Below are positions 21,158 through 32,677 of a DNA stretch of 64,000 nt, one piece after another. Below the pieces are notes generated by a model. That model was not told where the DNA came from. It was given only the letters and a program-made list of their open reading frames with translations, and ran no database searches. This DNA is from Tillandsia leiboldiana (Eukaryota; Streptophyta; Magnoliopsida; Poales; Bromeliaceae), in the NCBI GenBank assembly GCA_029204045.2, contig CM055066.1, positions 51,082,998-51,146,997 on the forward strand, in the 5' to 3' direction. Every line of letters begins with the position of its first letter. Within the stretch, counting starts at the first letter, position 1. Both the position numbers and the translations under genes were made by a program.

Positions 21158-22398
21158 CTTTTAAAAAAATAATATTATTAAAAAAACACTTAAAAAAAAC
21201 AAATAATCTAACATTTTTATCTAAAATATGGTAAAATATATAAATATAAATTTCAACTTTAACCTATCAAATAAAAAAAAATATAATTACAATAATTATA
21301 ACTATATAGAAGCAAACAGAGTGGATATAGTTAGGGCCGCACTATTTGTAACTTCACATATTTTCAATTATATCCCATGCTCCTAAGTAAAAATTGATTA
21401 TTTTTTGTATAGATATAATTTTTTAAATAAGCAGAAATAAAGCCAACGTTGCGTTTAAATGAAAATTAAATTGCTTACGGGAATAAAAAAATAGCGTTAT
21501 GATAGTTACATTATAATAAAAATAATTATAATTTTAAAATAATAATATTTTATCTAATTAATTAATATAAAAATATTAATTAAATAATAATTTAACTTAT
21601 TTAATTAATTGCTGGATAACTTTAAATATTAATTAATAAAATAATTAAGAATAAATATTATTAATTAATAATTTAATTAACTATAAAAAAATTTAATAAA
21701 TTAATTAGTCAATTATTTAATAGTTAGATAATTAATTAATAAAATAATTAAATTATTTAAAATATTAGATTAATTAAATAGTTAATACAATAATTATTAT
21801 TATTTTTTTGCTTTTTTTTAAGTTTGTTCTCAAGTTGGAACAAATTTATTACAGAAAAAAAAGAATTAAATAGTAATTTCATATTTATATCAGCTTGTTC
21901 TATATAGACGAGAACTCCTATTTCTATTTATAATCAAATATATTTGGAAAATAAGACTATAACAATTTTTTTTTTTTTTTGAAGCCTTGTTCTCCAATTG
22001 AGCGGTGCCTTCGCAATTTGATTGGATCTAATTATAAATACAGTACAATTAAAAGCTTACGTAGTTGAAAGTACAAATAATTTTGTCCGACTCTAATTCT
22101 CTAATTCAATCGAAAGTCTACCTTTTGACATCACGGATATTAAATACAAAATACGATACAATTTTGACACAACGATTCGACTCGACTCTAATTCAATCAA
22201 AAGTTTACTTTTTGACATCACGGATATTAAATACAAAATACGATACAATTTTGACACAACGACTCGACAGTTTCTAAAAAATTAAAACATAGAAACAATA
22301 TTGGCACGGCTAATAAAATATTATATTATTAATATAATAATATATATTTATTATATATAAAATATTAATTTTGATAAAATATTATTATATTTTTTTTC
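20947..22398. other. AT-rich gene-free DNA with an AAT microsatellite and an 87 bp tandem duplication
   Basis: (AAT)n lies at about 21119-21157. Two direct copies of an approximately 87-90 bp segment lie at about 22092-22185 and 22186-22270, sharing GACATCACGGATATTAAATA. No coding exon is recognisable. Confidence 0.7.
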
Positions 22399-22852
22399 GG
22401 GGTAATTTTTTATATACTCCTGAAAATTTTTCTGTTTTTATATTTACCTCTCTTAGAAGGGTAATATTAAAACTACCCTTCTTACGTTCCAACTTCTTTC
22501 TAAAATACCCTTGAAGTTAAACTCTGTTAGTGTACCGTTTGGAGCTGTCGTTATCTGTGTGAAATTACCATTTTATTCTTTCAAATATATCCTTCTACCA
22601 TAACCAAATTTTCTTATGTACCCTTAAAATTTTCAATAGTTTTGGTAGATAGGGACAAAATAGGTATATCTGATAGTTTTCAACTCCGATTATTATTTAA
22701 CTCTAGTTTAACCCTAGTTAACTTAACAAAGGAAAACGGTAGGGGTATTTTTAATAACGGTGAAACGTATGAAGGGTATATTGGAAAGAAAAAAATAAGA
22801 GGGGTAAATCAGATATTTCTTCAGATTTCAGAGATACATAGACAATTATCTC
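22399..22852. mobile_element. Family B Mutator-type MITE
   Basis: Begins GGGGTAATTTTTTATA and ends GACAATTATCTC, with the usual central text of the family (ATAACCAAATTTTCTTATG, no telomere repeat). The target duplication falls in T-runs and cannot be read precisely. Confidence 0.8.
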
Positions 22853-23321
22853 CTTTTTTTTTTATAAATTTTTTATTGATAATTTATATATATTCTAAAA
22901 AAAATTCTCCGTTATATATAATTTATTTATGCACTATAAATTTATTTCAAACACGCGTCTAAAAAAATATTCATATCAAACACAAATCCGACATCAACAC
23001 ATAAAATTTATAAAAATATTCGTAATATATAAGTCTACTTCATCCTAAACGTCACTTTCCATGAAATAAACAGATTTTAAAAAACATACGTGTGTTTTAA
23101 ATTTACCATACATGATTTAGAAGATTTAATAAACGTGTGTATTTTAAAATATTATATAGATTTGATGACATATTAACAACCAATTAAATCAAGACACTTT
23201 TGTGGGAATCTATGACAATTCTTTTCCTCAATTCAAATCAATTCAATCACCACAAATGGGTCTTGTTCTCCAATCTTTTCTCATATTAAAATATTATTAG
23301 TACTTGGAAGGTTTAGTACAA

Positions 23322-23493
23322 GAAAAATACTAAGTGTATATTTATTTTTGAGTGTATATCGTACACTCTATCTATTTTAGGGTGGGGATGAATTTTATCC
23401 ATCACTTCGAAGTGATGGATTGAGAAGCCTCCACCCTTGGATGGGTGGGTGTAGGATGTATATCCTTTTTGGGATGTACATATAGCATTACTC
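23322..23493. mobile_element. Degenerate family C-like MITE
   Basis: Words GTATATCGTACAC, TTCGAAGTGATGG and GGATGTACATATAGCATTAC resemble family C ends (GTGTACACC...GTAGCATTGCTC). It is an old, diverged copy with no readable target duplication. Confidence 0.5.
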
Positions 23494-23497
23494 ATAT

Positions 23498-23866
23498 ATA
23501 AGATATGAATACTAGTTATAATAACTGGGCTTAAGTATTTTGAGCTGTGGATTGGATCCAACGAGTTGTTAATGCTAGTGGATTGAGCCGTTACATTTAG
23601 TATCAGAACCAATAACCAGTCGGAAGTGTGTGATGAGTTTCGGTTGAGTCTGGGTCTAGATGACAGGGCTAGCGAAATAAATCTCATATCGCCTGATGAT
23701 CTTGAACTATTGTGTGTGTGTTTGGACTGACGAGGACGCAAGGCCTAAACGGGAGTCCCACATGGATATATATAAGAAATTAACACTAGTAATAATAACT
23801 GAGTTTAAGCATTTTGGACTATGAGTTGAATCTAATAAGTTGTTATTGCTAGTGGGCCGAATCGTT
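23498..23866 (+). mobile_element. TRIM-like remnant (family T3)
   Basis: Two diverged direct repeats (about 23510-23597 and 23775-23866) share TAATAACTG, AAGTATTTTG/AAGCATTTTG and GCTAGTGG. The first is followed by TTTAGTATCAGAACC, a degenerate tRNA-iMet primer binding site, and a purine-rich ACGGGAG precedes the second. There is no coding capacity. Related to the copy at 3878-4262. Confidence 0.6.
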
Positions 23867-24021
23867 ATAATTTTTTTTTTATTTAACTCATTTTAACTTT
23901 GCCAGGAGTTTTTGAAAACCTCGAAATAGTAGAGCGTAGATTATAGAATAATAAAAGTATAATATATATATTAACGGGTGACTCTTTTCTTAATTAAATA
24001 TGATGAATCATTCGTTATTTT

Positions 24022-24022
24022 A

Positions 24023-24090
<68 letters not shown>
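24022..24090. repeat. (TA)n microsatellite
   Basis: About 68 bp of uninterrupted TA. Other long (TA)n tracts lie at about 10365-10400, 20698-20762, 34288-34367, 46182-46248, 46421-46507, 46956-47024 and 62457-62516. Confidence 0.97.
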
Positions 24091-24093
<3 letters not shown>

Positions 24094-24832
24094 GTATATA
24101 AAAAAAAGAAAAATAATAAACTATTTATTTTATTTAATTTTTTAAAAATAAATTTATTGAGAAATATAAAGTAATTTGATTTTAAATTTAAGATTTCAAA
24201 TATCAATCATTAAGTACTACTTAATTAATTACAATTAATAAGATTAGTACATAAAACAAATTATTATGCACTTTCAGGTGGGGATTTTAGTTTACTAACC
24301 CTCTTAAAAAATTATATTTTAAAATTAGTTCTTTTAAATTTTTATTTATAAAAGTAGAATCCAAATACATAGACCGAAAATATCGAAAGTGATACCACCT
24401 AAAAACGATGAATTATTCATCATTTTTTATAGTTCGTTATCTTTATAAATATTATGATAATTTAATAAAGGTGGTGACTCATTTACCGGTTTTATAAATA
24501 CGATGAATGATTCACCGTCTTGTAGTTTGGCGCTACTGTCATCATTTACTCTACTTATTTTTCAAAATAAATTAATTAGACAACAAATTCAGACTAGAAA
24601 GTACTCAATTATAGACAATTCTAGTGTCTGTATTTGAGAGGCGTCAAAGTTTAAGAACATAACTTAATCTATGACGCCTCCAGAGTAAACCAGAACTCGA
24701 ACTCGCTAACAGATCCGCCGCATACATGAATTCCACCAAATTTTTATAATATTTTAAAGTATATTAATAATTATTTAACTATTTTTATGTGATTCAAAGA
24801 TCTAACACAAAATTATCTATAATTATTTATAA

Positions 24833-25285
24833 GGATTAATTGCATACAACTTCTTATAAACATATCAAATAGAATAGCAGATACATATATCCTTATATAA
24901 TTCAACTTTTTCATATTTATCCCTTAAAAAATACTAAGTTGTTTATATATATTCCTATCTTTAATGTTCGTTACAAAAATATAGTTAACATAGGTTAAAT
25001 ACTTAATATTAGTTAGTTAGTAGGATAATTTTTATTTTATTTTTACCTTTTAAGACATTTTTGCATTATTCTAATAGTTGGACTTTTGAAGGGACATATT
25101 TAAAAAGACAAAACTGTCATTTCACTTATATTCGGTTAAAAAATAAATAGTAAACTAACAATAACAGAATATAGGGATATATATAAACAACTTACGATTT
25201 TTAAAGGAATAAATATAAAAAATTAAACTTTGTAGGGATATGTTTGTTATTCGATATGTTTACAGGAGTTGTATAAAATTAACCC
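24833..25285. mobile_element. Degenerate family A MITE
   Basis: Left end GGATTAATTGCATACAAC, right end TGTATAAAATTAACCC, with inverted homology over about 100 bp at each end. The copy is old. The stretch 24091-24832 before it is AT-rich DNA in which I see no gene. Confidence 0.65.
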
Positions 25286-25301
25286 TATATATAAAAGAGT
25301 A

Positions 25302-25470
25302 ATGCTACTCGTACATCCGAAATCAGGTGTACGATATACATCCCACCCATCCTGAGGTGGGAATTTCTTCACTGATCACTTTGAAGTGACTAATAAAAAT
25401 TATTCCATTCCAAAATAAATAGAGCGTAAAATGTATATCCGATTTTGGATGCATAAAAAGTTTTTTTTTT
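25302..25470. mobile_element. Degenerate family C-like MITE
   Basis: Contains GTAATGCTACTCGTACATCC and, at the far end, ATGTATATCCGATTTTGGATG, recognisable but diverged relatives of the family C termini. It directly abuts the Mutator-like element at 25474. Confidence 0.55.
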
Positions 25471-25473
25471 TTT

Positions 25474-26346
25474 GCTAAATTACAGAAAACTCCCCTATAA
25501 TATACCGTTTTTTCACTTTACCACATGTCTTTAAAAAACCTACATTTTGCCCTCTCGTAATTATGGAATTGTGCATTTACACCCCCGCCGTCAGCATTCC
25601 GTTAGTGAGCCGTCAATTTTTTAGGTAATATACCGAAAATACCCTTCAACCTCTTCTTCTCCCGATCGCTCCGAGGCTGAGCTCCGTCGCTCCGTGAGGG
25701 ATCCCGCCGCCGCCGTTGTCTGGAGCCCTCGGCGATTGTCGGCGCAGTCGCCGCCCGGTCCCTCCCCAGCGAAGGCGCTCCAGGTTAGGCGCGACCCGAG
25801 ACTGGTGGGGTGCCACGTGGCGGCGCCCCACTCGCCGCACCACTGCGCGCAGCACGCGTGCGCGGGGAAGCGCGCGCGCATGCTGGCGTAGGTCAGTGCG
25901 CGGGGACCCGCGCCTCCTCTGGCGCGGGTCAGCGCGGGGTGAGGGGGGCCGCCACGTGGCGGGCCCCCATAGGCCGCCGTGCGTTGACCTGTTCCCTGGG
26001 GGCGCCGCGCTTCACGCGTCCGTGCGGGGACGCGGCTCCCTGGGCACCCCCGACCTCTTTGACGGCGGGGGAGACGACGACGACGACGACGACAGGGTGG
26101 GGAGGAGGAGGAGAGCTTCTCGGCGGGGGCGGGGGCAAGGGCGGGGGCGGTAGTGGAGTCGGAGGGGAGCACAGGGATAAGCACAGGGATAAGGAGGGCA
26201 TTATCGTCATTTTGCCTATTCTGTTAACCCCGTTGCCCCCTAAAAATAATTACGTAATTACGAGGGGGTAAAATATAGGTTTTTTAAAAACAGGCGGGCA
26301 AAGTAAAAAAATAATATATTATAAAAAAAAAAATCTCTAATTTAGC
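25474..26346. mobile_element. Mutator-like element with very GC-rich core (family D)
   Basis: The ends GCTAAATTACAGAAAACTCC and AAAAATCTCTAATTTAGC are inverted repeats, homologous over more than 200 bp to the ends of the element at 1318-2002. Between about 25640 and 26170 the DNA is extremely GC-rich, unlike everything around it. Overlapping open frames of up to 187 codons exist there on both strands, but all are low-complexity Arg/Ala/Gly/Pro and none shows a domain, so I do not call a gene. A captured-exon (Pack-MULE) origin is possible but unproven. Confidence 0.75.
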
Positions 26347-26483
26347 TTCTTTTTTTTTCTTTTTTTTTTTTTATAAAAGCCATTCCTTTGTGGCAGGAAA
26401 GTCTCATTAATATCTGATGAGTTGGGGTGTTTACAGTCTGCCAGCATCTACCTCAGATGCAGTATTTTTTTACTTTTTTTTTT

Positions 26484-27799
26484 GGGGCTTTTTTTGAAAT
26501 TTACCCTGTAAAAATTTAAATTTTTGAAAATGGTCCTGTAAAATTTATATTTATAAAAATGGCCCTCTTTCTGCCAACTGGGCGCCACGTCAGCGTGCAT
26601 CGTCAGCTGGTGGAGGTGATGCGGCAAGTTGAACACGCAGGATGAACCTGCGTGTCTAAGACACGCGGGTTCAACCTGCGTGTCTTAGACACGCAGGTTC
26701 ATCCTGCGTGTCTACTTACAATAAATCGGAATTATTTTTTTAAATCGAACGTTTTTTATTTATTTATTTATTTATTTTTTTTATAAAATTGATTCTTTTT
26801 CAAACAAACGGAATTATTTTTTTTAAAAAAAAAATAAGTCAAAAAATATCTACCTAGAAAAAATAAATTTCACATTCTAATTTTTATTTTTTTATTTATT
26901 AAATATTTATATATTATTTTATATATTTTTTATATTTTTAAATTATCTCAAATAAACAGATTTTTTTATTATTATTTTCGTACGCAAAAAAAAATTTATT
27001 TTTATCCTTTGGACGGAAAAAAAAAATTCGGATAAAAATAAATTTCTTTTTACGGTATGAAAAAAAAAATAAAATAAAATATCCGTTTGTTTAAAAAAAT
27101 TTAAAAATATAGAAAATATATAAAATAATATATAAATATTTAATAAATAAAAACATTTTTATATATTTATATAAAAAATGTTTTTATTTATTAAATATTT
27201 ATATATTATTTTATATATTTTCTATATTTTTAAATTTTTTTAAACAAACGGATATTTTATTTTATTTTTTTTTTCATACCGTAAAAAGAAATTTATTTTT
27301 ATCCGAAATTTTTTTTTCCCGTCCAAAGGATAAAAATAAATTTTTTTTTTTGCGTACGAAAATAATAATAAAAAAATCCGTTTATTTGAGATAATTTAAA
27401 AATATAAAAAATATATAAAATAATATATAAATATTTAATAAATAAAAAAATAAAAATTAGAATGTAAAATTTATTTTTTCTAGGTAGATATTTTTTTACT
27501 TATATTTTTTTTAAAAAAAATAATAATTCCGTTTGTTTGAAAAAGAATCAATTTTATAAAAAAAATAAAAAAATAAATAAATAAAAAACGTTCGATTTAA
27601 AAAAATAATTCCGATTTATTGCAAGTAGACACGCAGGTTCATTCTGCGTGTTCAACTTGCCACATCACCTCCACCAGCTGACGATGCACGCTGACGTGGC
27701 GCCCAGTTGGCAAAAAGAGGGTCATTTTTGCAAATACAAATTTTGCAGGGTTATTTTCAAAAATTTAAATTTTTAAAGGGTCAATTTCAAAAAAAACCC
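26484..27799. repeat. 1.3 kb near-perfect inverted repeat (foldback element)
   Basis: The left arm (26484-27160) and right arm (27173-27799) are reverse complements nearly throughout, including GCGCCACGTCAGCGTGCATC against GATGCACGCTGACGTGGCGC, around a loop of about 12 bp centred near 27167. The left arm is about 50 bp longer because of extra nested palindromes of ACACGCAGGTTC (26632-26722). Ends GGGGCTTTTTTTGAAATT and AATTTCAAAAAAAACCC are flanked by T-runs that could be an 8-9 bp target duplication. It may be a Mutator-like foldback element. No coding region. Confidence 0.93.
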
Positions 27800-28008
27800 T
27801 TTTTTTTGGCTGGTGGGTTGGGTAGGTGAGGGGGAGGTCTTTTTCTTCTTTTCTGCTCCTTTGTTTTTTTTTAAATCACTTTGAGTGGGTTTGGTAGGGT
27901 GGTTGGGTAGGCTCACAACATAAGTTATTATCTGCACCCATTGCATCAATTATTCATCTTAACGACTACACATAATAATTTTTATTTTTATTAATAGGTT
28001 AAATTATA

Positions 28009-28935
28009 TTAATTTTTTTTTGTAAATATTTTTTTTTTTTTTGACTTTTAAAAATTTATATTTTATTTTTTAAAAAATTCAAGTTGATACATTTAGCCCC
28101 CCTCTCTCAGGATTCTATTTTTATAATTTATACTAAAAATATATTTAAAACGACATAAATATATTAAAAATTAATTTTTTTCTTTATAAAACGAGTAAGA
28201 GCAATATAGTTATTTCACCATCTTTATTAACACCGTAATCCCTGAAAATAATTTCAAGTTGATGCATTTAGTCCCCCTTCTTCAGGATTTTATTTTTATA
28301 ATTTATACCAAAAATATTTTTAAAACGACATAAATATATTAAAAATTAATTTTTTTCTTTATAAAACGAGTAAGAATAATATAGTTATTTCACAATCTTT
28401 ATCAACACCGTAATCCCTGAAAATAATTTCTAATTAACACAATCTTTTAAGAGGGCAAAATGTAAGTTTTTGAAAGTTAGGGGAGAAAAATAAAAAATGG
28501 GTATTTACAAGAAGATTTTCTGTATTTCAGCATTATTAATAGTTTTAAAAAAACTAAAATATAGAAAATTTTATTGTAAATATCTGATTTTTCAACTTTT
28601 TTTTGTTCTTGACTTTTAAAATTTTATATTTTATCCGCTTACCATTTCAGAAAATATTTTTAGAAGATTACAGCATTAATGTAGAGAGTGAAATGATCAA
28701 ATTATTCTTACTTGTTCGGTAAAAAAAAAAATTTTTTTTAATATATTTTTGTCATTAGAAGAGTATTTTCAGTATAAATTATAAAATAATTGACGAAATA
28801 GTGATGGAATCCGGATGGATGAGCGCTAATGCATTGATTTGAAATTTTTAGGGGGTAAAATATAAATTTTTAAAAGTTATGGAGGAAAAGTAAAAAAATG
28901 GTATTTAGTGGGAGTTTTCTGTAATTTAGCCTTCA
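28009..28935. repeat. Family D-like ends and a 175 bp tandem duplication
   Basis: Two direct copies of an approximately 175 bp segment (about 28078-28253 and 28254-28430) share GATGCATTTAG/GATACATTTAG, TCTTTATAAAACGAGTAAGA and ACACCGTAATCCCTGAAAAT. Around and after them (to 28935) are phrases like TTTTCTGTAATTTAGCC that match family D ends. It is probably a degenerate Mutator-like element. No gene. Confidence 0.6.
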
Positions 28936-30290
28936 AAAAATTAATATAATTATAAAAATACTTCAGTAAAAAATATATTTACAAAGCTAGCTTTATGCTG
29001 TGAATAAATTACCGCTTTTCTAAATATGACAAATTATTTAATTTAATATTTTTTGAGTTTAATACTATATGTTTTTTATACTTGGAATGTGAAAAATACA
29101 TTAGTTATGTGAAGTAAGTGTATGATTTACCGTTTTAAAACAATTTCACCATTTATGCTTACTTTTATAAATAATTTTTTTAGAGTTTAATACTGTATAT
29201 TTTTTTTTAAAAAAAATATGAAAAATTATATAAATTAAGTCAGAGAAGTGAATGATTTTCTCATTTAAACTAATTTTATAAATAAAAATTTTGGATGCTT
29301 ATTTTTATAACTAAAAATATATTTGAGATAATTGCATATAGCTCCTTGTAAAGATATCAGATAATAATATCCCTACAAAATTTTAGATATCAAATTTAAT
29401 CCCTTAAAAGTCCTTCCATCTATAAACATATTTTTTTGTTACCAAATTTTAGATCATTATGAGTTAAAATAGCTAACCACAGTTAGTTAAAAGATAAAAT
29501 AATTTTTTTACTCATTATATATATAATTTGTATTTTAATATTAATTTTTATTATTTATTTTTATTCTTTTTTTTTTATCGATTGCGAGATTTGATGACGC
29601 TGCACGTGCTACAACAAAGACAATAAGAGAAATAAAAAAAAATGTATAAAAACAAAATAGTTATTTTACGCACCACCCTCAGATAAAAACTAACCGTGAA
29701 TCAAAAATGGCATGAACATATATTAACGAATCAAATTTTTTTAAGAAATATGTTTAAAACTAGAGAATTTTTGAAAGATAAATTTGATCATTTAAGTTTT
29801 ATAGAAATTTAAAAATTATAATTTTTAATATGTAGATTATTTGAATGTTATAGAATATTTTTGATATGGTGAGGTGTGTTTGGTTGGCAGTAAAATGCAC
29901 CGAAAAATATTTTTCAGCTTGAAAATTTATTTTACGTGTGTTTGTTTACCCGTTAAAAAAAAATTTGAAAAATTATATTTACAGATTTTATAAAAATAAA
30001 GTGTTTTTGTTTTCTGCCAATTTTCGACGACAAAAAAAAACTCTGAGAAATTTTCTTCGTCCATTTTCTTTCCAACCGAACCAAACAAATCTTAATTTTT
30101 TTTCCTATCAACTAAACAAATGTTGATAAAAAATATCTAACATATTTTTGATTGATCAAAATATTTTTATTGATTTTTTTTAAAAATAAAATATTTTCAA
30201 ACCCCTTGAGAGTTAACTAATAGGATTTAGGATTTAAAAAGATATTTTGATAATTTTATGGCAAATTTTAAATTTTGAATAGTAATGTTT
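28936..30290. other. AT-rich gene-free DNA
   Basis: Only diverged repeat text is visible, for example GAGATAATTGCATATAGCTC at about 29331, a weak family A relative. No coding exon, RNA gene or clear regulatory site is recognised. Confidence 0.6.
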
Positions 30291-30534
30291 GGTACCGTGA
30301 CACTCCATAATTTGAAATAATTATATATATATATATATGAAATTTTGAAATAATTTTATATATGAGATATAATAGGACTAAATATCTTAATCCGGCTATA
30401 GTATTTTGAAAGGTGGTCAGGTCTGAGAGGTTAAGAGAGTTAATCGTACTAAGACTTAAAGTAGTTTTAGAATGTGTGACTTTCTGAAAAGTAGGCATAA
30501 TAGTTAGTATCGGAGCTAATCACCAGCAAAATAA

Positions 30535-30875
30535 TAAAAATGCAAATGGATCTGGATTGGTGGAGTTTCCGTCCCGCTCCGCATCTTATTGGAAGATAAG
30601 TAGGAACAAAAGAAATATGAAAAAATATAATTCGTTTCATTCGCGAAGTTAATTGAGTAAGAGGTGGGAGATCACTTTCTTTCTTCGATCTGTTCCGATC
30701 CACTAAAAATTCATCAGAATCCGCTTCCGTCCGATTAGCTACTAATGGAGAGAAAAATGAGGCCAAAAATAAAAATAAAATTAATTTATTTAGAATCCGT
30801 TTTGATCCGACAAGAAATGGAGCGGGAGGTGGGGAGACCCTTTCTGTCTCCAAATCTGCCTCGTTTGCATCCCTA
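30535..30875. mobile_element. hAT-like MITE with ATGCAAATGGATC and GTTTGCATCCCTA ends
   Basis: The right end GTTTGCATCCCTA and the left text ATGCAAATGGATCTGGA form inverted repeats; internally CCGTCCCGCTCCGC and GGAGCGGGAGGTGGGGAG-like words recur. The left border is eroded. The same family forms the outer element at about 58881-59688. Confidence 0.6.
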
Positions 30876-30899
30876 GTCGGAAAATATAAGATGGGTCTC

Positions 30900-31661
30900 T
30901 GTTGGCTATTTATTTATGGGTTAAAAATAGGTCCAACTCCTGTCCGTGACAATAGGCCCAGGAGACTAATAAGTTGAGTTGGATGAGCCCAATAAGTTGA
31001 GTGGGGTTGCGGTCCACAATAGACCTAACGGCAAGAGGCCCAACAATAGACCCAACGTCCAGGTGGGTTAAGTTCGGTCGAGACCCGTGGGCGCTGTATC
31101 TGTACACTTTAAGTGAATTGGTTGCGTATTTCTAACAGCTCGAGCTTTTGGAATTAATGGTTATGCTAGGGATGTCAATGGGTATGAATACTCGAAATTT
31201 TATCCGAATCCGAATCCGAACGGAATGCATTTACCCGATGTTAAACGGATATGGATTCGGATAACCCGACGTATTTGGATATGGATATGGATTTTGATTG
31301 TACCCGATTCGAATCCGAATCCGACCCGAACCCGAATTGATTTTATGTTATATAATATATGTGTATATAAATATTTGATATTATATTTAAATTTATATTT
31401 TAAAAATTTAAATTTAATATACTCTATTTTGAAATATTGTAAAAAAAATAAAAAAAAATTAATTCGGGTTTGAATTTTCGGGTTCAGGTTCGGATTTTGA
31501 ATTTTTGGTCGGATTTGGATTTGGATATGAATTTTTAAAATCCGTCGGATTCGGATTCGGATACGGATTTGGTAGTCGGGTTCGAATTCGGGTTCGAATT
31601 TTTAAAAATCCGCTCCGAATCCGACCCGTCGACATCCCTAGTTAGCGCCAATGATCCTACA
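30900..31661 (+). mobile_element. Solo LTR of TRIM family T1, interrupted by a MITE
   Basis: Begins TGTTGGCTATTTATTTATGG at 30900 and ends ATGATCCTACA at 31661, with a perfect 5 bp target duplication GTCTC (30895-30899 and 31662-31666). A MITE (about 31164-31640) interrupts it near its 3' end. Without the MITE the LTR is about 285 bp, like the other T1 copies. Confidence 0.9.
31164..31640. mobile_element. MITE with CTAGGGATGTC ends inside the solo LTR
   Basis: Ends CTAGGGATGTC and GACATCCCTAG are perfect 11 bp inverted repeats. The flanking LTR bases duplicate only TTA (or GTTA). The interior has many GGATTCGG/CCGAATCC words. Degenerate relatives occur at 12595 and about 47199. Confidence 0.8.
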
Positions 31662-31952
31662 GTCTCGGCTGAATCAGAATTATACAGCGAAGAAAATGTG
31701 ACTTCTCGAGTAATGATCATTGTAGGCGAAGTGTATATGCGATTATATCATCGGATTCGGGTTCGGATACGGATTTGGTAGTCGGGTTCGAATTCGGGTT
31801 CGAATTTTTGAAAATCCGCCCCGAATCCGACCTGTCGACATCCCTAGTTAGCGCCAATGATCCTACCGTCTCGACTGAATCAGAATTATACAGCGAAGAA
31901 AATGTGACTTCTCGACTAATGATCATTGTAGGCGGAGTGTATATGTGATTAT
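31545..31952. repeat. 206 bp tandem duplication spanning MITE, LTR and TRIM sequence
   Basis: Unit 1 is 31545-31750 and unit 2 starts at 31751. Each unit runs from the MITE interior (TCGGATTCGG) through its end (GACATCCCTAG), the LTR tail (TTAGCGCCAATGATCCTAC) and into family T2 internal sequence. Units differ at only a few bases, so the duplication is younger than all three insertions. Confidence 0.92.
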
Positions 31953-32008
31953 ATGTTTAAAACCCTATTTATAATATCAAAGAACACCTATGATGAGTTA
32001 AAATATAA

Positions 32009-32436
32009 GGGTTAATTGCATACGGCTCCCTGTAAACATATCGAATAGCAGATATATCCCTACAAAGTTTAATTTTTCATATTTATCCTTTCAAAAGTCC
32101 AACGTTATTCATATATATCCCTCCGGTTTATTATCGTTAGTTTACTGTTTATTTTTTAACAGATTATATGTGAAATGACAATTTTGCCCTTTCAAAAATG
32201 TCCCTCCAAAATATAGTGCAGAAATATCTGAAAGGGTAAAAAGATAAATTTACCTCACTAACTAACCAAGATTAAGTATTTAACCTATGGTTAACTAGAT
32301 TTTTCTAACAGAGATAGACGACAGGGATATATATGAATAACGCTGGACTTTTGAAGGGATAAATATGAAAAGCTGAATTTTGTAGGGATATATATGTTAT
32401 TCGATATGTTTACAGGAAGCCGTATGCAATTAACCC
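32009..32436. mobile_element. Family A Mutator-type MITE, intact
   Basis: Begins GGGTTAATTGCATACGG and ends CCGTATGCAATTAACCC, with a perfect 9 bp target duplication AAAATATAA (32000-32008 and 32437-32445). Confidence 0.92.
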
Positions 32437-32605
32437 AAAATATAATTTTGTGGTCTATGAATTATACTAATACACCGGGTGCACCGATTTTTTCCTTGTT
32501 GGACGGGTGTAGCGTAGTCCCTTTCCTGTGGAAAATGCCATTTTTTTTCCCCTTTTGGTAAAAATATACTGAGACCCCTCAACTGTAGTCGATTGTGAAA
32601 TAGCC

Positions 32606-32677
<72 letters not shown>

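Larger units (their letters stand above)
30295..31952 (+). mobile_element. TRIM-like remnant (family T2) with nested insertions and partial duplication
   Basis: Segments of one family T2 element can be traced: an LTR-like part (about 30297-30500), a degenerate primer site TAGTATCGGAGC (about 30508), then internal text resuming at about 30876 (CGGAAAATATAAG) and again at 31662 (GTCTCGGCTGAATCAG). The breaks are filled by a MITE (about 30535-30875) and a family T1 solo LTR (30900-31661). The last part, with part of the inner MITE, is duplicated in tandem. Confidence 0.75.

Noticed and set aside
25621..26271. Overlapping open reading frames of up to 187 codons on both strands
   Set aside because: They arise from extreme GC content, are low-complexity Arg/Ala/Gly/Pro, show no domain, and sit in the core of a Mutator-like element.
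30467..30853. 128-codon minus-strand frame
   Set aside because: It lies across a TRIM relic and a MITE, with no domain and no partner exon.
32608..32674. 67 bp poly-T as a poly-A tail of a retroposed gene on the minus strand
   Set aside because: No exon-like sequence adjoins it; neighbouring text matches repeat phrases also present at about 13060-13140.
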